Shown piece by piece: positions 26,346-35,015 of a DNA stretch of 64,000 nt (its first letter is position 1; the number at the start of each line of letters is the position of its first letter). The position numbers and the translations under genes were made by a program. The notes below the pieces were generated by a model. That model saw only the letters and a program-made list of their open reading frames with translations, did no database searches and was not told the origin of the DNA. This DNA comes from Bacillaceae bacterium IKA-2 (lineage in GTDB: Bacteria > Bacillota > Bacilli > Bacillales > Anaerobacillaceae), in assembly GCA_031761875.1 (NCBI GenBank), contig CP134492.1, forward strand, positions 2,666,001 through 2,730,000, read 5' to 3'.

Positions 26346-26557
26346 TGATCTCTACCCCTGTTAGTTTTTACTTTATTTATATGAATCAACGGCATGATGA
26401 TAACCAATATTTTATTGTTCTACAAATGAAACTTTTATTTGAAGCAGCCTATCTACGAATTAAATGAACATCAACCTCCTCGATATATTTCTTCTAGGTG
26501 CTCATTTCCTAGTAATAAACATTCGTTGGTTCAAGGTTATCGTTGTTAACCACGCCT

Positions 26558-28075
26558 TTACACAAAATGAATTTTTACCCTCGGTTTGGTCTCTCCCCCG
26601 CGATTATTAAACAACTCCATTTTTTTGATAAAAACTTTTAATCGACTGTTTAATTGCTTTTGACTTAAAGTTTGATAGTCATCTAAAAATATAGTTAATT
26701 CCGCTAAAACTTCTTTTTTTTCTTCGCTACCTTTCTTTACAACGATTTGTTCAACAAACTTTCTTTCTTCGTTTAGGCTCTTTTTTTGTTCGAAAAAATT
26801 TTTACGTTTTAGTTTGTATTCTTCCACATTGATAATTGCCTCTTCAAAGGCAATATCAATTTGTTGGATTGCTTTATCGATCTTTTTTAACAAACTTTCG
26901 AGCGTTACATATTTTAGCTTTTGATCTTTTTGCACATCACTTTCTTGAATTTCTAACTTTAGAATTTCCTCTATTAACGTTTCTTCGTAAACTCGTAATT
27001 CGCCCATGATCGCGTTGATTACTGTATAATATGAAATACTACCATTTTTACAAATCTCACCGGTTGGATATTTTCGATGACAGCCTCTAATCACTAAATT
27101 CGTTTTTCTATCCTTTCTTTTCATAACAGACAGTGAATATCCACAATATCCGCATTTAACTAACCCAGTAAGTCCGAATGTACTGGCTCTAATTCTCATT
27201 GGCTCTTTCGACCTTCGATTTAACTCATCATTTGCTTGTTCCCAAATCTCTTCACTTACGATTGCCCAAAAAGCATCTTTCACAATGACCCAATTATTTG
27301 TTGGGTGTATTTCTTTTTTCTTTCCATTCCACCTGATTCTATGCCTTACTAGATAGCCTTTATAGGTTTCATTTCGAATTATTCGACGAATCGCGACTTC
27401 TGAAAAAGCATGCTTATTTTTTGTCTTGCATCCTAAGCGATTTAATTCATTGGCGATCCAAGTCGATCCTTTTTTCTCGTTCGTCCAGCTAAAAATCATT
27501 CGTACTATCATCGCTTGTTCTTCAATAATAACTAACTTTTTACTTTCTTTATCTACTTGATAACCAAACGGTGCCACACCATTATTCCACTCGCCCTTTT
27601 GGGCACCCGCACGTTTGCCTCTCATCAATCTTTTTCGTATTTGCTTATATTCAAAGCTTGATAGAACGTCCATAAAATCACTGACAAGGCTATCATTATC
27701 TACATTTAAATCGATCACTTGCAAGTCTGCTGTAATAATTAACACATCATTTTCAGCAAGTATTGCCTTTATGATGGCGGAGTCTTTGACACTTCTTGAC
27801 AAACGATCTACATCAATCACTAAAACAGCATCATAACGAGCTGTTTTCATTTGTTTAAGCATATTTGTAAGCTCAATTCTACTATCCATATCAATCGAAC
27901 TGGCGACTTCTTCATAAATGTCATAGTTCCAATTTTGCTGATCGGCTATTTCAGTTAATATTCTGCGATGATTGGCTAGTGTTGCTTCTGTTTCAAGCCC
28001 TTCATCTTGCCTTGATTTACGAAGATAAATCGCTATTTGTTTGACACGCTCTAATTTGTTAGTAAACCTCAACAT
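26558..28075 (-). CDS. Large serine recombinase of the spoVFB element
   Basis: A 505-residue large serine recombinase. The resolvase domain has the nucleophile Ser21 in IYLRKSRQDEG and the DRLSR motif (about residue 95). The recombinase domain follows (GVAPFGYQVD, IIRNETYKGYLV), then a zinc ribbon (GLVKCGYCGYSLSV with later Cys pairs) and a coiled-coil region rich in Lys and Glu (about 375-465). It resembles SpoIVCA, which excises skin from sigK. The frame is intact. Its start is 186 bp inside the right core, with AGAGGTGAT before the ATG contributed by a repeated sequence. I see no separate directionality factor. It is predicted to cut spoVFB at the GATTG cores. Confidence 0.92.
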   Translation of the reverse strand: MLRFTNKLERVKQIAIYLRKSRQDEGLETEATLANHRRILTEIADQQNWNYDIYEEVASSIDMDSRIELTNMLKQMKTARYDAVLVIDVDRLSRSVKDSAIIKAILAENDVLIITADLQVIDLNVDNDSLVSDFMDVLSSFEYKQIRKRLMRGKRAGAQKGEWNNGVAPFGYQVDKESKKLVIIEEQAMIVRMIFSWTNEKKGSTWIANELNRLGCKTKNKHAFSEVAIRRIIRNETYKGYLVRHRIRWNGKKKEIHPTNNWVIVKDAFWAIVSEEIWEQANDELNRRSKEPMRIRASTFGLTGLVKCGYCGYSLSVMKRKDRKTNLVIRGCHRKYPTGEICKNGSISYYTVINAIMGELRVYEETLIEEILKLEIQESDVQKDQKLKYVTLESLLKKIDKAIQQIDIAFEEAIINVEEYKLKRKNFFEQKKSLNEERKFVEQIVVKKGSEEKKEVLAELTIFLDDYQTLSQKQLNSRLKVFIKKMELFNNRGGETKPRVKIHFV

Positions 28076-28080
28076 TCGCG

Positions 28081-28109
28081 ATCACCTCTGGTGTCTGACA
28101 CCATGTGAA
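28081..28109. repeat. 29-bp direct repeat, copy 1
   Basis: Identical to 28166-28194. It contains the palindrome GGTGTC-T-GACACC. Read on the minus strand the palindrome is followed at once by AGAGGTGAT, which serves as the recombinase ribosome-binding site. Confidence 0.85.
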
Positions 28110-28165
28110 TTCCTCCTAAAAACATTGGTATAGCAATCTTTAGATTTCACAAACCTTGTGTAATA

Positions 28166-28194
28166 ATCACCTCTGGTGTCTGACACCATGTGAA
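28166..28194. repeat. 29-bp direct repeat, copy 2
   Basis: Identical to copy 1, with starts 85 bp apart. It lies in the predicted recombinase mRNA leader, between the sigma-E-like promoter and the start codon. Confidence 0.85.
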
Positions 28195-28232
28195 GTTTTC
28201 ACATTATTAATCAACTTAACTCTAATACTAAG

Positions 28233-28261
28233 AATCTATGCGGTGCATTTGTCGACTATTC
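28233..28261 (-). promoter_or_regulatory. Sigma-E-like promoter of the recombinase
   Basis: GAATAGT (28255-28261) matches the sigma-E -35 (KMATATT) at 6 of 7 positions. After a 14-bp spacer, CATAGATT (28233-28240) matches the -10 (CATACAnT) at 7 of 8. The -35 uses the last base of the attachment core. The start codon is about 150 nt downstream. Sigma-E control would limit excision to the mother cell before sigma-K acts on spoVFA. Confidence 0.55.
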
Positions 28262-28265
28262 AATC
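28261..28265 (-). other. Right attachment core (GATTG)
   Basis: Second copy of the pentamer. It joins spoVFB codon 86 (GAT, Asp) to the element, where the next codon becomes TGA and truncates the protein. Confidence 0.75.
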
Positions 28266-28520
28266 AAGTGGTGTCTTTGGTCCAAATGGTTCTGCTTTGA
28301 CGATGGAATCAACAATTTCCTCATCTGTGATTGCTTTTATTTGAGCAAGCCATTCTTCACTAGCACCAAATTTTGTTTCTGTTGTACTCATTGTATGTGT
28401 AACAAATGGTGTCACCTTAGCGCCGGCGGCAACCAATTTTTTCATTTCAGGAATAACGGCACTATACGTACAATGAGAGCCTGTTAAGCCAAAACCAATA
28501 TGCAAACCTGTTAATTTCAT
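28263..28520 (-). CDS. spoVFB: Dipicolinate synthase subunit B, N-terminal segment of split spoVFB
   Basis: This segment encodes residues 1-86: MKLTGLHIGFGLTGSHCTY (the flavoprotein-type nucleotide loop), then VTPFVTHTM and IVKAEPFGPKTPLD. In the integrated state the next triplet is TGA at 28260-28262, so an 86-residue truncated product would be made. It lies 44 bp after spoVFA with its own ribosome-binding site, as in Bacillus. Joined to 16933..17271 it gives 198 residues, close to the 200 of B. subtilis. There is no other lesion, which argues for a gene kept under selection. Confidence 0.93.
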
Positions 28521-28564
28521 TATCGTTCCTCCTCGTATTATATATTTAAGGACTTATGATTGAT

Positions 28565-29440
28565 TTATTTTCCTACTAGCAATTTGGAAAGAACATTGGC
28601 AATAATTCGTCCAGCTGTTTTCGGGGCGACAATACCTGGTAACCCCGGAGCTAGCATTGCCTTAATCCCTCTCTTTTCGGCATAACGAAAATCTGTACCA
28701 CCTGGCTTTGACGCTAAGTCAATAATGAGCGTACGAGTCGGCATTTTTGATAAAATATTTGCAGTCAAAACTTGAGCGGGAATGGTATTCACGCATACAT
28801 CTATATCATCAACTTCATTAGCTAACTTTGCCAATTCAATCGGCTGTAAACCCATTTCATAAATTCTTGCTAAATGAGAACTTTCAATGACTGCTACTTT
28901 TACGTTAGCTCCTAATGCATGCAATGCCCTGGCCACTGTTATTCCAACTCTTCCGAATCCCAGCACAACGACCTTTGAGTCATGGATCGTTATATCTGTA
29001 TTTTGGATCATCATCATTAAGGTTCCTTCCATCGTTGGAATCGAGTTATAAATAGCGACGTCATCACGCTCAAAAAGTTCAACTAGCTTGCGGTCTGCTT
29101 CTTGAACTATTTTCTTTAAATATTGATTACTAATTCCTGAGTAAATTGTACATTGTTTTTCTGTTGCTTTTATATGTTCTCCTTTTAAAACAATTTTTTC
29201 ATTAGAAAAAATTGTTTCCACTTCGCCATCAGCACTGGTACCACTAACTGGTAAAATTAAAGCTTTAACTTGACTGAAATCAATGTGCTCAAGTTGAACT
29301 TTACTCGCACCTACAAAACCTTCATCTAATTGATCAAATCCAATAAGTGAAATTTTCGCATCAAGTTCAATTAGCTTTCGAATCACTTCTAACTGTCTTG
29401 CGTCTCCACCAATAATTGCAATATGTTGTCCTGTTAACAT
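28565..29440 (-). CDS. spoVFA: Dipicolinate synthase subunit A
   Basis: A 291-residue dehydrogenase-like subunit that, with SpoVFB, oxidises the DapA product to dipicolinic acid in the mother cell. DPA with calcium fills the spore core and gives heat resistance. An N-terminal Rossmann-like part (HIAIIGGDARQLEVIRKL) precedes a second NAD-binding motif VVLGFGRVGITVARAL (about residues 150-165). Other conserved parts are INTIPAQVLTA and DLASKPGGTDF. GGGGAGGAAT precedes the ATG. It is first in the operon, under a sigma-K-like promoter. Confidence 0.95.
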   Translation of the reverse strand: MLTGQHIAIIGGDARQLEVIRKLIELDAKISLIGFDQLDEGFVGASKVQLEHIDFSQVKALILPVSGTSADGEVETIFSNEKIVLKGEHIKATEKQCTIYSGISNQYLKKIVQEADRKLVELFERDDVAIYNSIPTMEGTLMMMIQNTDITIHDSKVVVLGFGRVGITVARALHALGANVKVAVIESSHLARIYEMGLQPIELAKLANEVDDIDVCVNTIPAQVLTANILSKMPTRTLIIDLASKPGGTDFRYAEKRGIKAMLAPGLPGIVAPKTAGRIIANVLSKLLVGK

Positions 29441-29517
29441 TATTCCTCCCCTTTCTCACTGTTGTTTCGTTTCAATAAACGTTACACAGGGGAAATATCC
29501 TATTTTCAATTCAAAAT

Positions 29518-29545
29518 TATATTATGTATATTTTGCCTAATCGGT
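29518..29545 (-). promoter_or_regulatory. Sigma-K promoter of spoVFA
   Basis: AC (29544-29545), 17 bp, then CATAATATA (29518-29526) is a full match to the sigma-K pattern AC-N17-CATAnnnTA. It lies between the ymxH terminator and spoVFA, about 80 bp before the start codon. Confidence 0.68.
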
Positions 29546-29576
29546 GATTAAGAAATCTCGAAACACTAAAACAAAA

Positions 29577-29600
29577 AAAGCCATGCCTCAGCACGACTTT
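29577..29600 (-). terminator. Terminator after ymxH
   Basis: A 10-bp stem including G-U pairs (AAAGTCGTGC/GCATGGCTTT) has loop TGAG and is followed by TTTTTG on the minus strand. It isolates spoVFA from the ylxY-mlpA-ymxH unit. Confidence 0.7.
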
Positions 29601-29615
29601 AAAAATTAGCTTATT

Positions 29616-29852
29616 TTATTTTTCGACGTCAATAATAATCATATCTGTGCCAATTTTAATAATTTGCCGCCAATGAACGGTAACTTCTTTTTCTTTTTTC
29701 CCTAGTCCAAACCATTTCATGGAAGGAATAATAAATGATTCAATTTGTCCCGTTTCTTCATCTATTACAAGATCAGTCTCCCCTAAAATACCTAACCGTT
29801 CACCTTTATCATAATCAATAATTTCTTTACCACTAATTTCACTTAACCTCAT
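29616..29852 (-). CDS. ymxH: YlmC/YmxH family sporulation protein
   Basis: A 78-residue protein with a PRC-barrel-like fold: MRLSEISGKEIIDYDKGERLG and IIPSMKWFGLGKKEKEVTVHW are typical of the YlmC/YmxH family, usually 80-85 residues. The start at 29852 follows AGGGGG; an upstream open frame lacks family support. It lies between mlpA and spoVFA, the Bacillus order. Function is poorly known; a sporulation link is inferred from its relatives. Confidence 0.87.
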   Translation of the reverse strand: MRLSEISGKEIIDYDKGERLGILGETDLVIDEETGQIESFIIPSMKWFGLGKKEKEVTVHWRQIIKIGTDMIIIDVEK

Positions 29853-29945
29853 CCTCGTTTCCCCCTGTCCCGTTTTTATATTTTTATGAAGCAGAATCAA
29901 AAAAATACCAACGAATTGGTATTTTTCTAATATCCAGATCACACC

Positions 29946-31187
29946 TTAAGCTTTAATACCTTTTGGTAAATCGCCATTTGGACTAATCAAAGCTAGCGAA
30001 TAAGGTTTACTTAGAATATCTCTACTTAATTTATTTGTACTAGCCATTGTTACGTTGTTTATTTCTAGAATAATTTCATCTAGAGAGCGATGACGTTTTA
30101 ATAACAATTCATTTTTTCCATTTCTACTCATCCGACTATTTGTACTTTCTAAACTCAACATTAAATTTCCTTTTAACTGCTCTTTTCCTTTGTTTAACTC
30201 TTTTTCTGTTATCCCAATATCTTTCATGCTATTTAGCGTTTCCATCATTGTTTCATACAGTTCATCAAGCTGATTTGGAGCAGTACCACTATAAACCGTT
30301 AACATTCCGCTATCATGGAAAGATGAATGATAAGAAAAGACAGAATAGGCTAGCCCCTTCTTTTCTCTTACTTCTTGGAACAATCTACTGCTCATACTCC
30401 CACCTAAAATATTATTTAAGATGACAAGACTATAGATATCATCAGCACCAATTTGGAGGCCATTAAAACCTAGACATAGATGAGCCTGTTCCGTTTTTTT
30501 CTTTCTTACGAGCTTATTAGCTAAAAAATTAGGTGTCGTAAATTGGCGAGCTTGTTCATTTTTCTTGACGTCTTTAAAAATTGATTCCACTTTTTCAATA
30601 AAGGATTCATCAACATTACCAGCCACAGAAACAACAACTTTTTCTGCCGTGTACTCGTCCTCCATATATCCTCTTAAAGTTTGATTTGTAAAAGACTTAA
30701 GCGTTTCTTGTGTCCCTAAGATTGGGAGTCCAAGTGCATGTCCTCCATAACTTGCTTGAGCTAATAAATCGTGGACAATATCGTCTGGCGCGTCCTCATA
30801 CATTTTAATTTCTTCAAGAACAACATTTTTTTCTTTTTCTAGTTCTTTTTCTTCAAAAACGGAATTAAAAAACATATCTGATAAAACGTCTATGGCAATC
30901 TCGGCATGTTCATCTAACACTTTAGCATAATAACAAGTATATTCTTTTGAAGTAAAAGCATTAACTTGACCACCAATGCCATCAAATGCTTCGGCAATTT
31001 CTTGAGCGGAACGTGTGTGCGTTCCTTTAAAAAACATATGCTCAATAAAGTGCGAAATACCATTTACCTCTTTTGATTCAAAACGAGAGCCTGTACCGAT
31101 CCAAATACCGATAGAAACCGATCTTACAGTAGGGATTTTTTCCAAAATTATTCTTAAACCGTTGCGAGTTTCAAATTTTTGTACCAA
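29946..31187 (-). CDS. mlpA: M16 zinc protease MlpA (YmxG)
   Basis: A 413-residue single-chain M16 peptidase related to mitochondrial processing peptidases. The inverted zinc motif HFIEHMFFKGT lies near residue 47, with the distal Glu region EKEKNVVLEEIKM. The C-terminal M16 domain (ILGGSMSSRLFQEVREKKGLAYSV) is complete. It is expected to be cytosolic, with peptide substrates. It lies about 20 bp downstream of ylxY. Confidence 0.93.
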   Translation of the reverse strand: MVQKFETRNGLRIILEKIPTVRSVSIGIWIGTGSRFESKEVNGISHFIEHMFFKGTHTRSAQEIAEAFDGIGGQVNAFTSKEYTCYYAKVLDEHAEIAIDVLSDMFFNSVFEEKELEKEKNVVLEEIKMYEDAPDDIVHDLLAQASYGGHALGLPILGTQETLKSFTNQTLRGYMEDEYTAEKVVVSVAGNVDESFIEKVESIFKDVKKNEQARQFTTPNFLANKLVRKKKTEQAHLCLGFNGLQIGADDIYSLVILNNILGGSMSSRLFQEVREKKGLAYSVFSYHSSFHDSGMLTVYSGTAPNQLDELYETMMETLNSMKDIGITEKELNKGKEQLKGNLMLSLESTNSRMSRNGKNELLLKRHRSLDEIILEINNVTMASTNKLSRDILSKPYSLALISPNGDLPKGIKA

Positions 31188-31205
31188 ATTATTATTCCTC
31201 CTAAT

Positions 31206-32192
31206 TCAAAAAGCCTCTGGGATTTCACTATCAACTATTCTATGTTCGCTTAAAAGATTTGTTACTGTGTTAATTTGATATCCCTGTGCTTTTATTCCGG
31301 TAATTAACTGCTCTAATCCACCTGTTGCGCTAGCAGTTGGATGCATTAAAATCATCGCTCCTGGCTCTATTTTCTGCAAAACTTTTTGTGCCATTGCGCT
31401 TGGTTCAGGGTTACGCCAATCAACTGTATCAACAGTCCAAAGAATTGTGTACAAATCTAAACTACTAGCGATATCTACAACATCTTGGCGAAAGCTACCA
31501 CTTGGTGGAGCAAACCATTTCGACTTTACATCAACAGTAGCACTTATTACTTCATTCGTTCTTCTTATTTCTTCGCTAATTTGTGCCTTAGTTAATTTCT
31601 TCATATCTGGGTGAGAATAAGCATGATTTCCAATTTCATGACCTTCATCAACAATCATTTTTGCCAATGTAGGATTTTTTTTAGTCCAAGACCCATCTAA
31701 AAAAAATGTTGTTTTGACATTATGAGCGTTCATTATTTTCAACATTGAAGGAAGATACTCATTTCCCCAAGCCACATTAACGAGTAAAGAAACCATATTT
31801 TTTTCAGGGTTACCACGATAAATCGGTGATGCTGGCAAGTCAGCCAAATGTATATCTGGAGAAACTTGTTTATAAACGATTTTTCTTTCAAAAAATTCCC
31901 CATCTTTACTCATTTTCTCATATGATGCTTCAATGTCAACTTCGAGACCATTAATCCCTGGAATAGCTTTCCAAACTTTATCAACCACAGCGTTAATAGC
32001 GGGCTTATTATATTGATCTGCATAATTTTGAAGTTGGATAAAAAGGGGATCACTAAAAATTGCAACTGCCTTGCTTTCCTTGTTAATTTCTTGCATATAA
32101 TTCGTTGTATACGGATTTTGGATTGCACCTAACGACAAGACAACTATAATAAAAAAACTGCAAACTTGTAAAATAAATTTCATCAACATCAT
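31206..32192 (-). CDS. ylxY: YlxY, membrane-anchored polysaccharide deacetylase-like protein
   Basis: A 328-residue protein with an N-terminal signal-anchor (residues 1-22) and a NodB-homology domain. The motifs TTFFLDGSW, GHEIGNHAYSHPDM, FAPPSGSF and HPTAS are visible. The first motif has Asp in an odd place (FLDGSW for TFDDG), so zinc-dependent activity is uncertain, as in other YlxY proteins. It belongs to the Bacillus pnp-ylxY-mlpA-ymxH order. The start may be ATG 32192 or 32189, after AAGGGGGA. Confidence 0.88.
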   Translation of the reverse strand: MMLMKFILQVCSFFIIVVLSLGAIQNPYTTNYMQEINKESKAVAIFSDPLFIQLQNYADQYNKPAINAVVDKVWKAIPGINGLEVDIEASYEKMSKDGEFFERKIVYKQVSPDIHLADLPASPIYRGNPEKNMVSLLVNVAWGNEYLPSMLKIMNAHNVKTTFFLDGSWTKKNPTLAKMIVDEGHEIGNHAYSHPDMKKLTKAQISEEIRRTNEVISATVDVKSKWFAPPSGSFRQDVVDIASSLDLYTILWTVDTVDWRNPEPSAMAQKVLQKIEPGAMILMHPTASATGGLEQLITGIKAQGYQINTVTNLLSEHRIVDSEIPEAF

Positions 32193-32209
32193 CAGTCCCC
32201 CTTGTACTA

Positions 32210-32234
32210 AGAAAAGCGCAAGCGCCTTGGTAGC
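32210..32234. repeat. Inverted fragment of the 6600/6721 repeat
   Basis: These 25 bp are the exact reverse complement of part of the 52-bp repeat (GCTACCAAGGCGCTTGCGCTTTTCT in that orientation, split here as GCTACCAAGGCG + CTTGCGCTTTTCT). It lies just upstream of ylxY. Confidence 0.85.
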
Positions 32235-32426
32235 TGCAAAATTTCTTATCTCTTAAAAAATATGCAACGAGTAGACAAGTTAGAACATAACGTAACAAAA
32301 GGTATCTCCAAAAAAATAAGCAATAGCGTCTTTGCTAAGTTCGAATGTTAGGAAGCTTAAAGACTATAGGAACTGGTAATTTAGCTTTTGGCTTTTCCTT
32401 TCCGACTTTCCTTATAAAAAAAAGAA

Positions 32427-32453
32427 GAGACTGGTCAAATATCCCAGTCCCTC
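32427..32453 (-). terminator. Terminator after pnp
   Basis: GACTGG pairs with CCAGTC, extended by GA/TC beyond a mismatch. An eight-T run follows on the minus strand. It begins at the pnp stop. Confidence 0.7.
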
Positions 32454-32456
32454 AGT

Positions 32457-34559
32457 TTAACTTCCTTGCTTTTGTTCTTGTAGTACTGCTTTTCTAGATA
32501 AATTCACTCTACCTTGGTTGTCAACTTCTGTAACTTTAACAAGAATTTCGTCTCCAAGTGCAATAATGTCTTCCACTTTGTTTACACGTTCTTCTGCAAG
32601 TTGAGAAATGTGAACTAGACCATCTTTTCCTTTAAAGATCTCCACGAAGGCTCCAAACTTTTCAATTCGCTTGACTGTTCCTAAATAGGTTTCACCAACT
32701 TGAACTTCACGAATAATGTCTTCAATAATTTGCTTCGCTTTCTCGTTCATTTCTTGATTAGTTGACGCAATAAACACAGTTCCCTCTTGATCAATATCAA
32801 TTTTTACACCGGTTTCTTCAATGATCTTATTGATGATTTTACCGCCTGGTCCAATAACATCACGAATTTTATCTGGCTTAATTGATAGCATTAAGATTTT
32901 CGGTGCGTATGCAGAAAGTTCCTCTCTCGGCTCACTAATTGCTTCTATCATATTATTTAAAATATGTAGTCTGCCATGACGAGCTTGTTCTAAGGCTTCT
33001 TCTAAGATAGCACGGTTAATACCCGAAATCTTAATGTCCATTTGTAAAGCAGTCACACCATCTTTAGTACCTGCTACTTTAAAGTCCATATCTCCAAGGT
33101 GATCTTCCATACCTTGAATGTCTGTAAGAACTGTATAATCTTCACCCTCGGCGATTAAACCCATTGCTATACCTGCAACTGGTTTTTTAATTGGAACACC
33201 TGCAGCCATCATTGCTAATGTGCTGGCACAAATACTCGCTTGTGAAGTTGAACCGTTAGATTCTAACACTTCTGAAACAAGACGAATCGTGTAAGGGAAA
33301 GTTTTTTCTGAAGGTAGAATTGGTGTTAAGGCTCTTTCACCTAAAGCTCCGTGACCAATTTCTCTTCGACCTGGACCACGAATTGGGCCAGTTTCACCAA
33401 CACTAAATAATGGGAAGTTATAGTGATGCATAAATCGCTTTGTTTTTTCAATTCCAATTCCATCTAATATTTGCACATCACCCAAAGGCCCTAATGTACA
33501 AATACTTAACGCCTGAGTTTGGCCTCTAGTAAACAAGCCTGATCCGTGCGTTCTTGGTAAAATATCAATTTGAGAAGAAAGCGGGCGAATCTCATCTTTT
33601 GCACGACCGTCGGGTCGAATTTTTTCTTTCGTAATTAAACGCCTTACTTCTTCTTTAATAATCTTTTGCAAAACTTCTTTTACTTCACCTATATTAACTT
33701 CTTCATCCATTTCAAAATGAGCTACTGTTTTATCTGATACCTCGTCAATAGCATTTTGTCTTGCATGCTTTTCCATGACTTGTACAGCTTCTCTTAATTC
33801 TGAATCTGCAAATTTACGAACAGACGCTTCAAGATCTTCATCAATTTTGTTAACAATAATTTCCATTTTTTTAATTGGGCCTAGTTTGTTAATAATTTCT
33901 TCTTGAAAAGCAACTAAGCGTTTAATTTCTTCGTGACCGTACATAATTGCTTCTAACATAACTTCTTCTGATACCTCATCAGCACCAGCTTCAACCATGT
34001 TAATCGCATCTTTCGTACCAGCAACTACTAAGTTAATATCGCTTTTTTCTAGTTGATCTGTAGTAGGGTTAATCATGAACTGCTCGTCAATACGTCCTAC
34101 CGTGACACCAGCAATTGGACCATCAAACGGAATATCTGAAATCGATAATGCGAGTGACGACCCAATCATTGCCGCCATTTCAGACGAACAGTTTTGATCA
34201 CTACTCATAACAATACTGATAACTTGTACTTCATTTCGAAAACCTTCTGGAAAGAGCGGACGAATCGGTCGATCTATTAATCGACATGTAAGAATCGCAT
34301 TATCACTTGGGCGACCTTCTCTTTTAATAAAACCACCAGGTATTTTACCAGCAGCATATAAACGTTCTTCATAGTTTACTGTTAGGGGAAAGAACGGAAG
34401 CGACTTCGGTGTTTTGGAAGCAGTAACAGTTGAAAGTACAACTGTCTCGCCATATCTAACCATCACAGCACCATTTGCTTGCTTTGCAAATTCGCCAATT
34501 TCAAAAGATAACTCTCGACCTGCCCAATTAATTGAAAATTTCTGTGTTTCATGTTCCAT
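32457..34559 (-). CDS. pnp: Polyribonucleotide nucleotidyltransferase (PNPase)
   Basis: A 700-residue phosphorolytic 3'-5' exoribonuclease. Two RNase PH domains ([20 protein letters not shown] in the first; [16 protein letters not shown] and [13 protein letters not shown] in the second) flank a helical domain. A KH domain ([17 protein letters not shown], about 560) and an S1 domain ([16 protein letters not shown], about 625) complete it. It works in mRNA decay and degradosome-like complexes. It follows rpsO by 186 bp after a strong terminator, so it probably has its own promoter. Confidence 0.97.
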   Translation of the reverse strand: MEHETQKFSINWAGRELSFEIGEFAKQANGAVMVRYGETVVLSTVTASKTPKSLPFFPLTVNYEERLYAAGKIPGGFIKREGRPSDNAILTCRLIDRPIRPLFPEGFRNEVQVISIVMSSDQNCSSEMAAMIGSSLALSISDIPFDGPIAGVTVGRIDEQFMINPTTDQLEKSDINLVVAGTKDAINMVEAGADEVSEEVMLEAIMYGHEEIKRLVAFQEEIINKLGPIKKMEIIVNKIDEDLEASVRKFADSELREAVQVMEKHARQNAIDEVSDKTVAHFEMDEEVNIGEVKEVLQKIIKEEVRRLITKEKIRPDGRAKDEIRPLSSQIDILPRTHGSGLFTRGQTQALSICTLGPLGDVQILDGIGIEKTKRFMHHYNFPLFSVGETGPIRGPGRREIGHGALGERALTPILPSEKTFPYTIRLVSEVLESNGSTSQASICASTLAMMAAGVPIKKPVAGIAMGLIAEGEDYTVLTDIQGMEDHLGDMDFKVAGTKDGVTALQMDIKISGINRAILEEALEQARHGRLHILNNMIEAISEPREELSAYAPKILMLSIKPDKIRDVIGPGGKIINKIIEETGVKIDIDQEGTVFIASTNQEMNEKAKQIIEDIIREVQVGETYLGTVKRIEKFGAFVEIFKGKDGLVHISQLAEERVNKVEDIIALGDEILVKVTEVDNQGRVNLSRKAVLQEQKQGS

Positions 34560-34710
34560 AATACAAGCACTCCTCTCAAATTCTAAATTTCAAAAAAATA
34601 ACTAGCTTACCTTTTATTATTTCCATAAGTATGTAATTTCAAAAGTGTTTTTCTATGACAATATAGATTAAGCATTAATTAGTAAAAATTATCCTTTGTA
34701 AATGTACAAA

Positions 34711-34732
34711 AAAGCGGGAATAATCCCGCTTT
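34711..34732 (-). terminator. Terminator after rpsO
   Basis: A 9-bp stem (AAAGCGGGA/TCCCGCTTT) has a 4-nt loop and is followed by TTTTTTG on the minus strand, 14 bp after the rpsO stop. Confidence 0.9.
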
Positions 34733-34745
34733 CCATAATACTAAA

Positions 34746-35015
34746 TTATCGACGTAAACCAAGCTTATCAACTAAACTACGGTAACGTACAACGTTATTA
34801 TTACGTAAATACGTTAGTAAGTTACGACGTTGTCCAACCATTTTTAAAAGACCACGACGTGAGTGATGATCCTTCTTATGTGTAAGTAAATGATCGTTTA
34901 ACGTAACAATTTGCTCCGTTAGGATAGCGATCTGTACTTCTGGAGAACCAGTGTCAGTATCGTGCACTTTATACGTATCAATTAATTCATTTTTACGTTC
35001 TTGAGTTAATGCCAT
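34746..35015 (-). CDS. rpsO: 30S ribosomal protein S15
   Basis: An 89-residue S15, the exact usual length. It includes the conserved [19 protein letters not shown] and [22 protein letters not shown], which bind the 16S rRNA central domain. AAAGGAGGTGA precedes the ATG. A roughly 110-nt leader separates it from ribF and may carry an S15 autoregulatory structure. Confidence 0.98.
   Translation of the reverse strand: MALTQERKNELIDTYKVHDTDTGSPEVQIAILTEQIVTLNDHLLTHKKDHHSRRGLLKMVGQRRNLLTYLRNNNVVRYRSLVDKLGLRR

Larger units (their letters stand above)
17270..28265. mobile_element. Excisable element interrupting spoVFB (vfbin-like)
   Basis: The element is 10,991 bp from core to core. Both junctions carry the pentamer CAATC on the plus strand (17270-17274 and 28261-28265). 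Left flank and right flank joined through one core copy restore spoVFB exactly in frame. The element encodes a large serine recombinase at its right end, plus a membrane protein, SDR, GNAT, PurC-like enzyme, Tgl, a Fur-controlled Cys-rich pair and an MFS transporter. No phage structural or replication genes are visible. By analogy with skin (sigK), and with a spoVFB-interrupting element I recall as vfbin, it is predicted to be excised in the mother cell during sporulation. Excision itself is inferred. Confidence 0.9.

Noticed and set aside
17275-28260. The element as a prophage like skin or SP-beta
   Set aside because: No capsid, tail, portal, terminase, lysis or phage repressor genes are recognisable in the 11 kb; only the recombinase is mobile-element-like.
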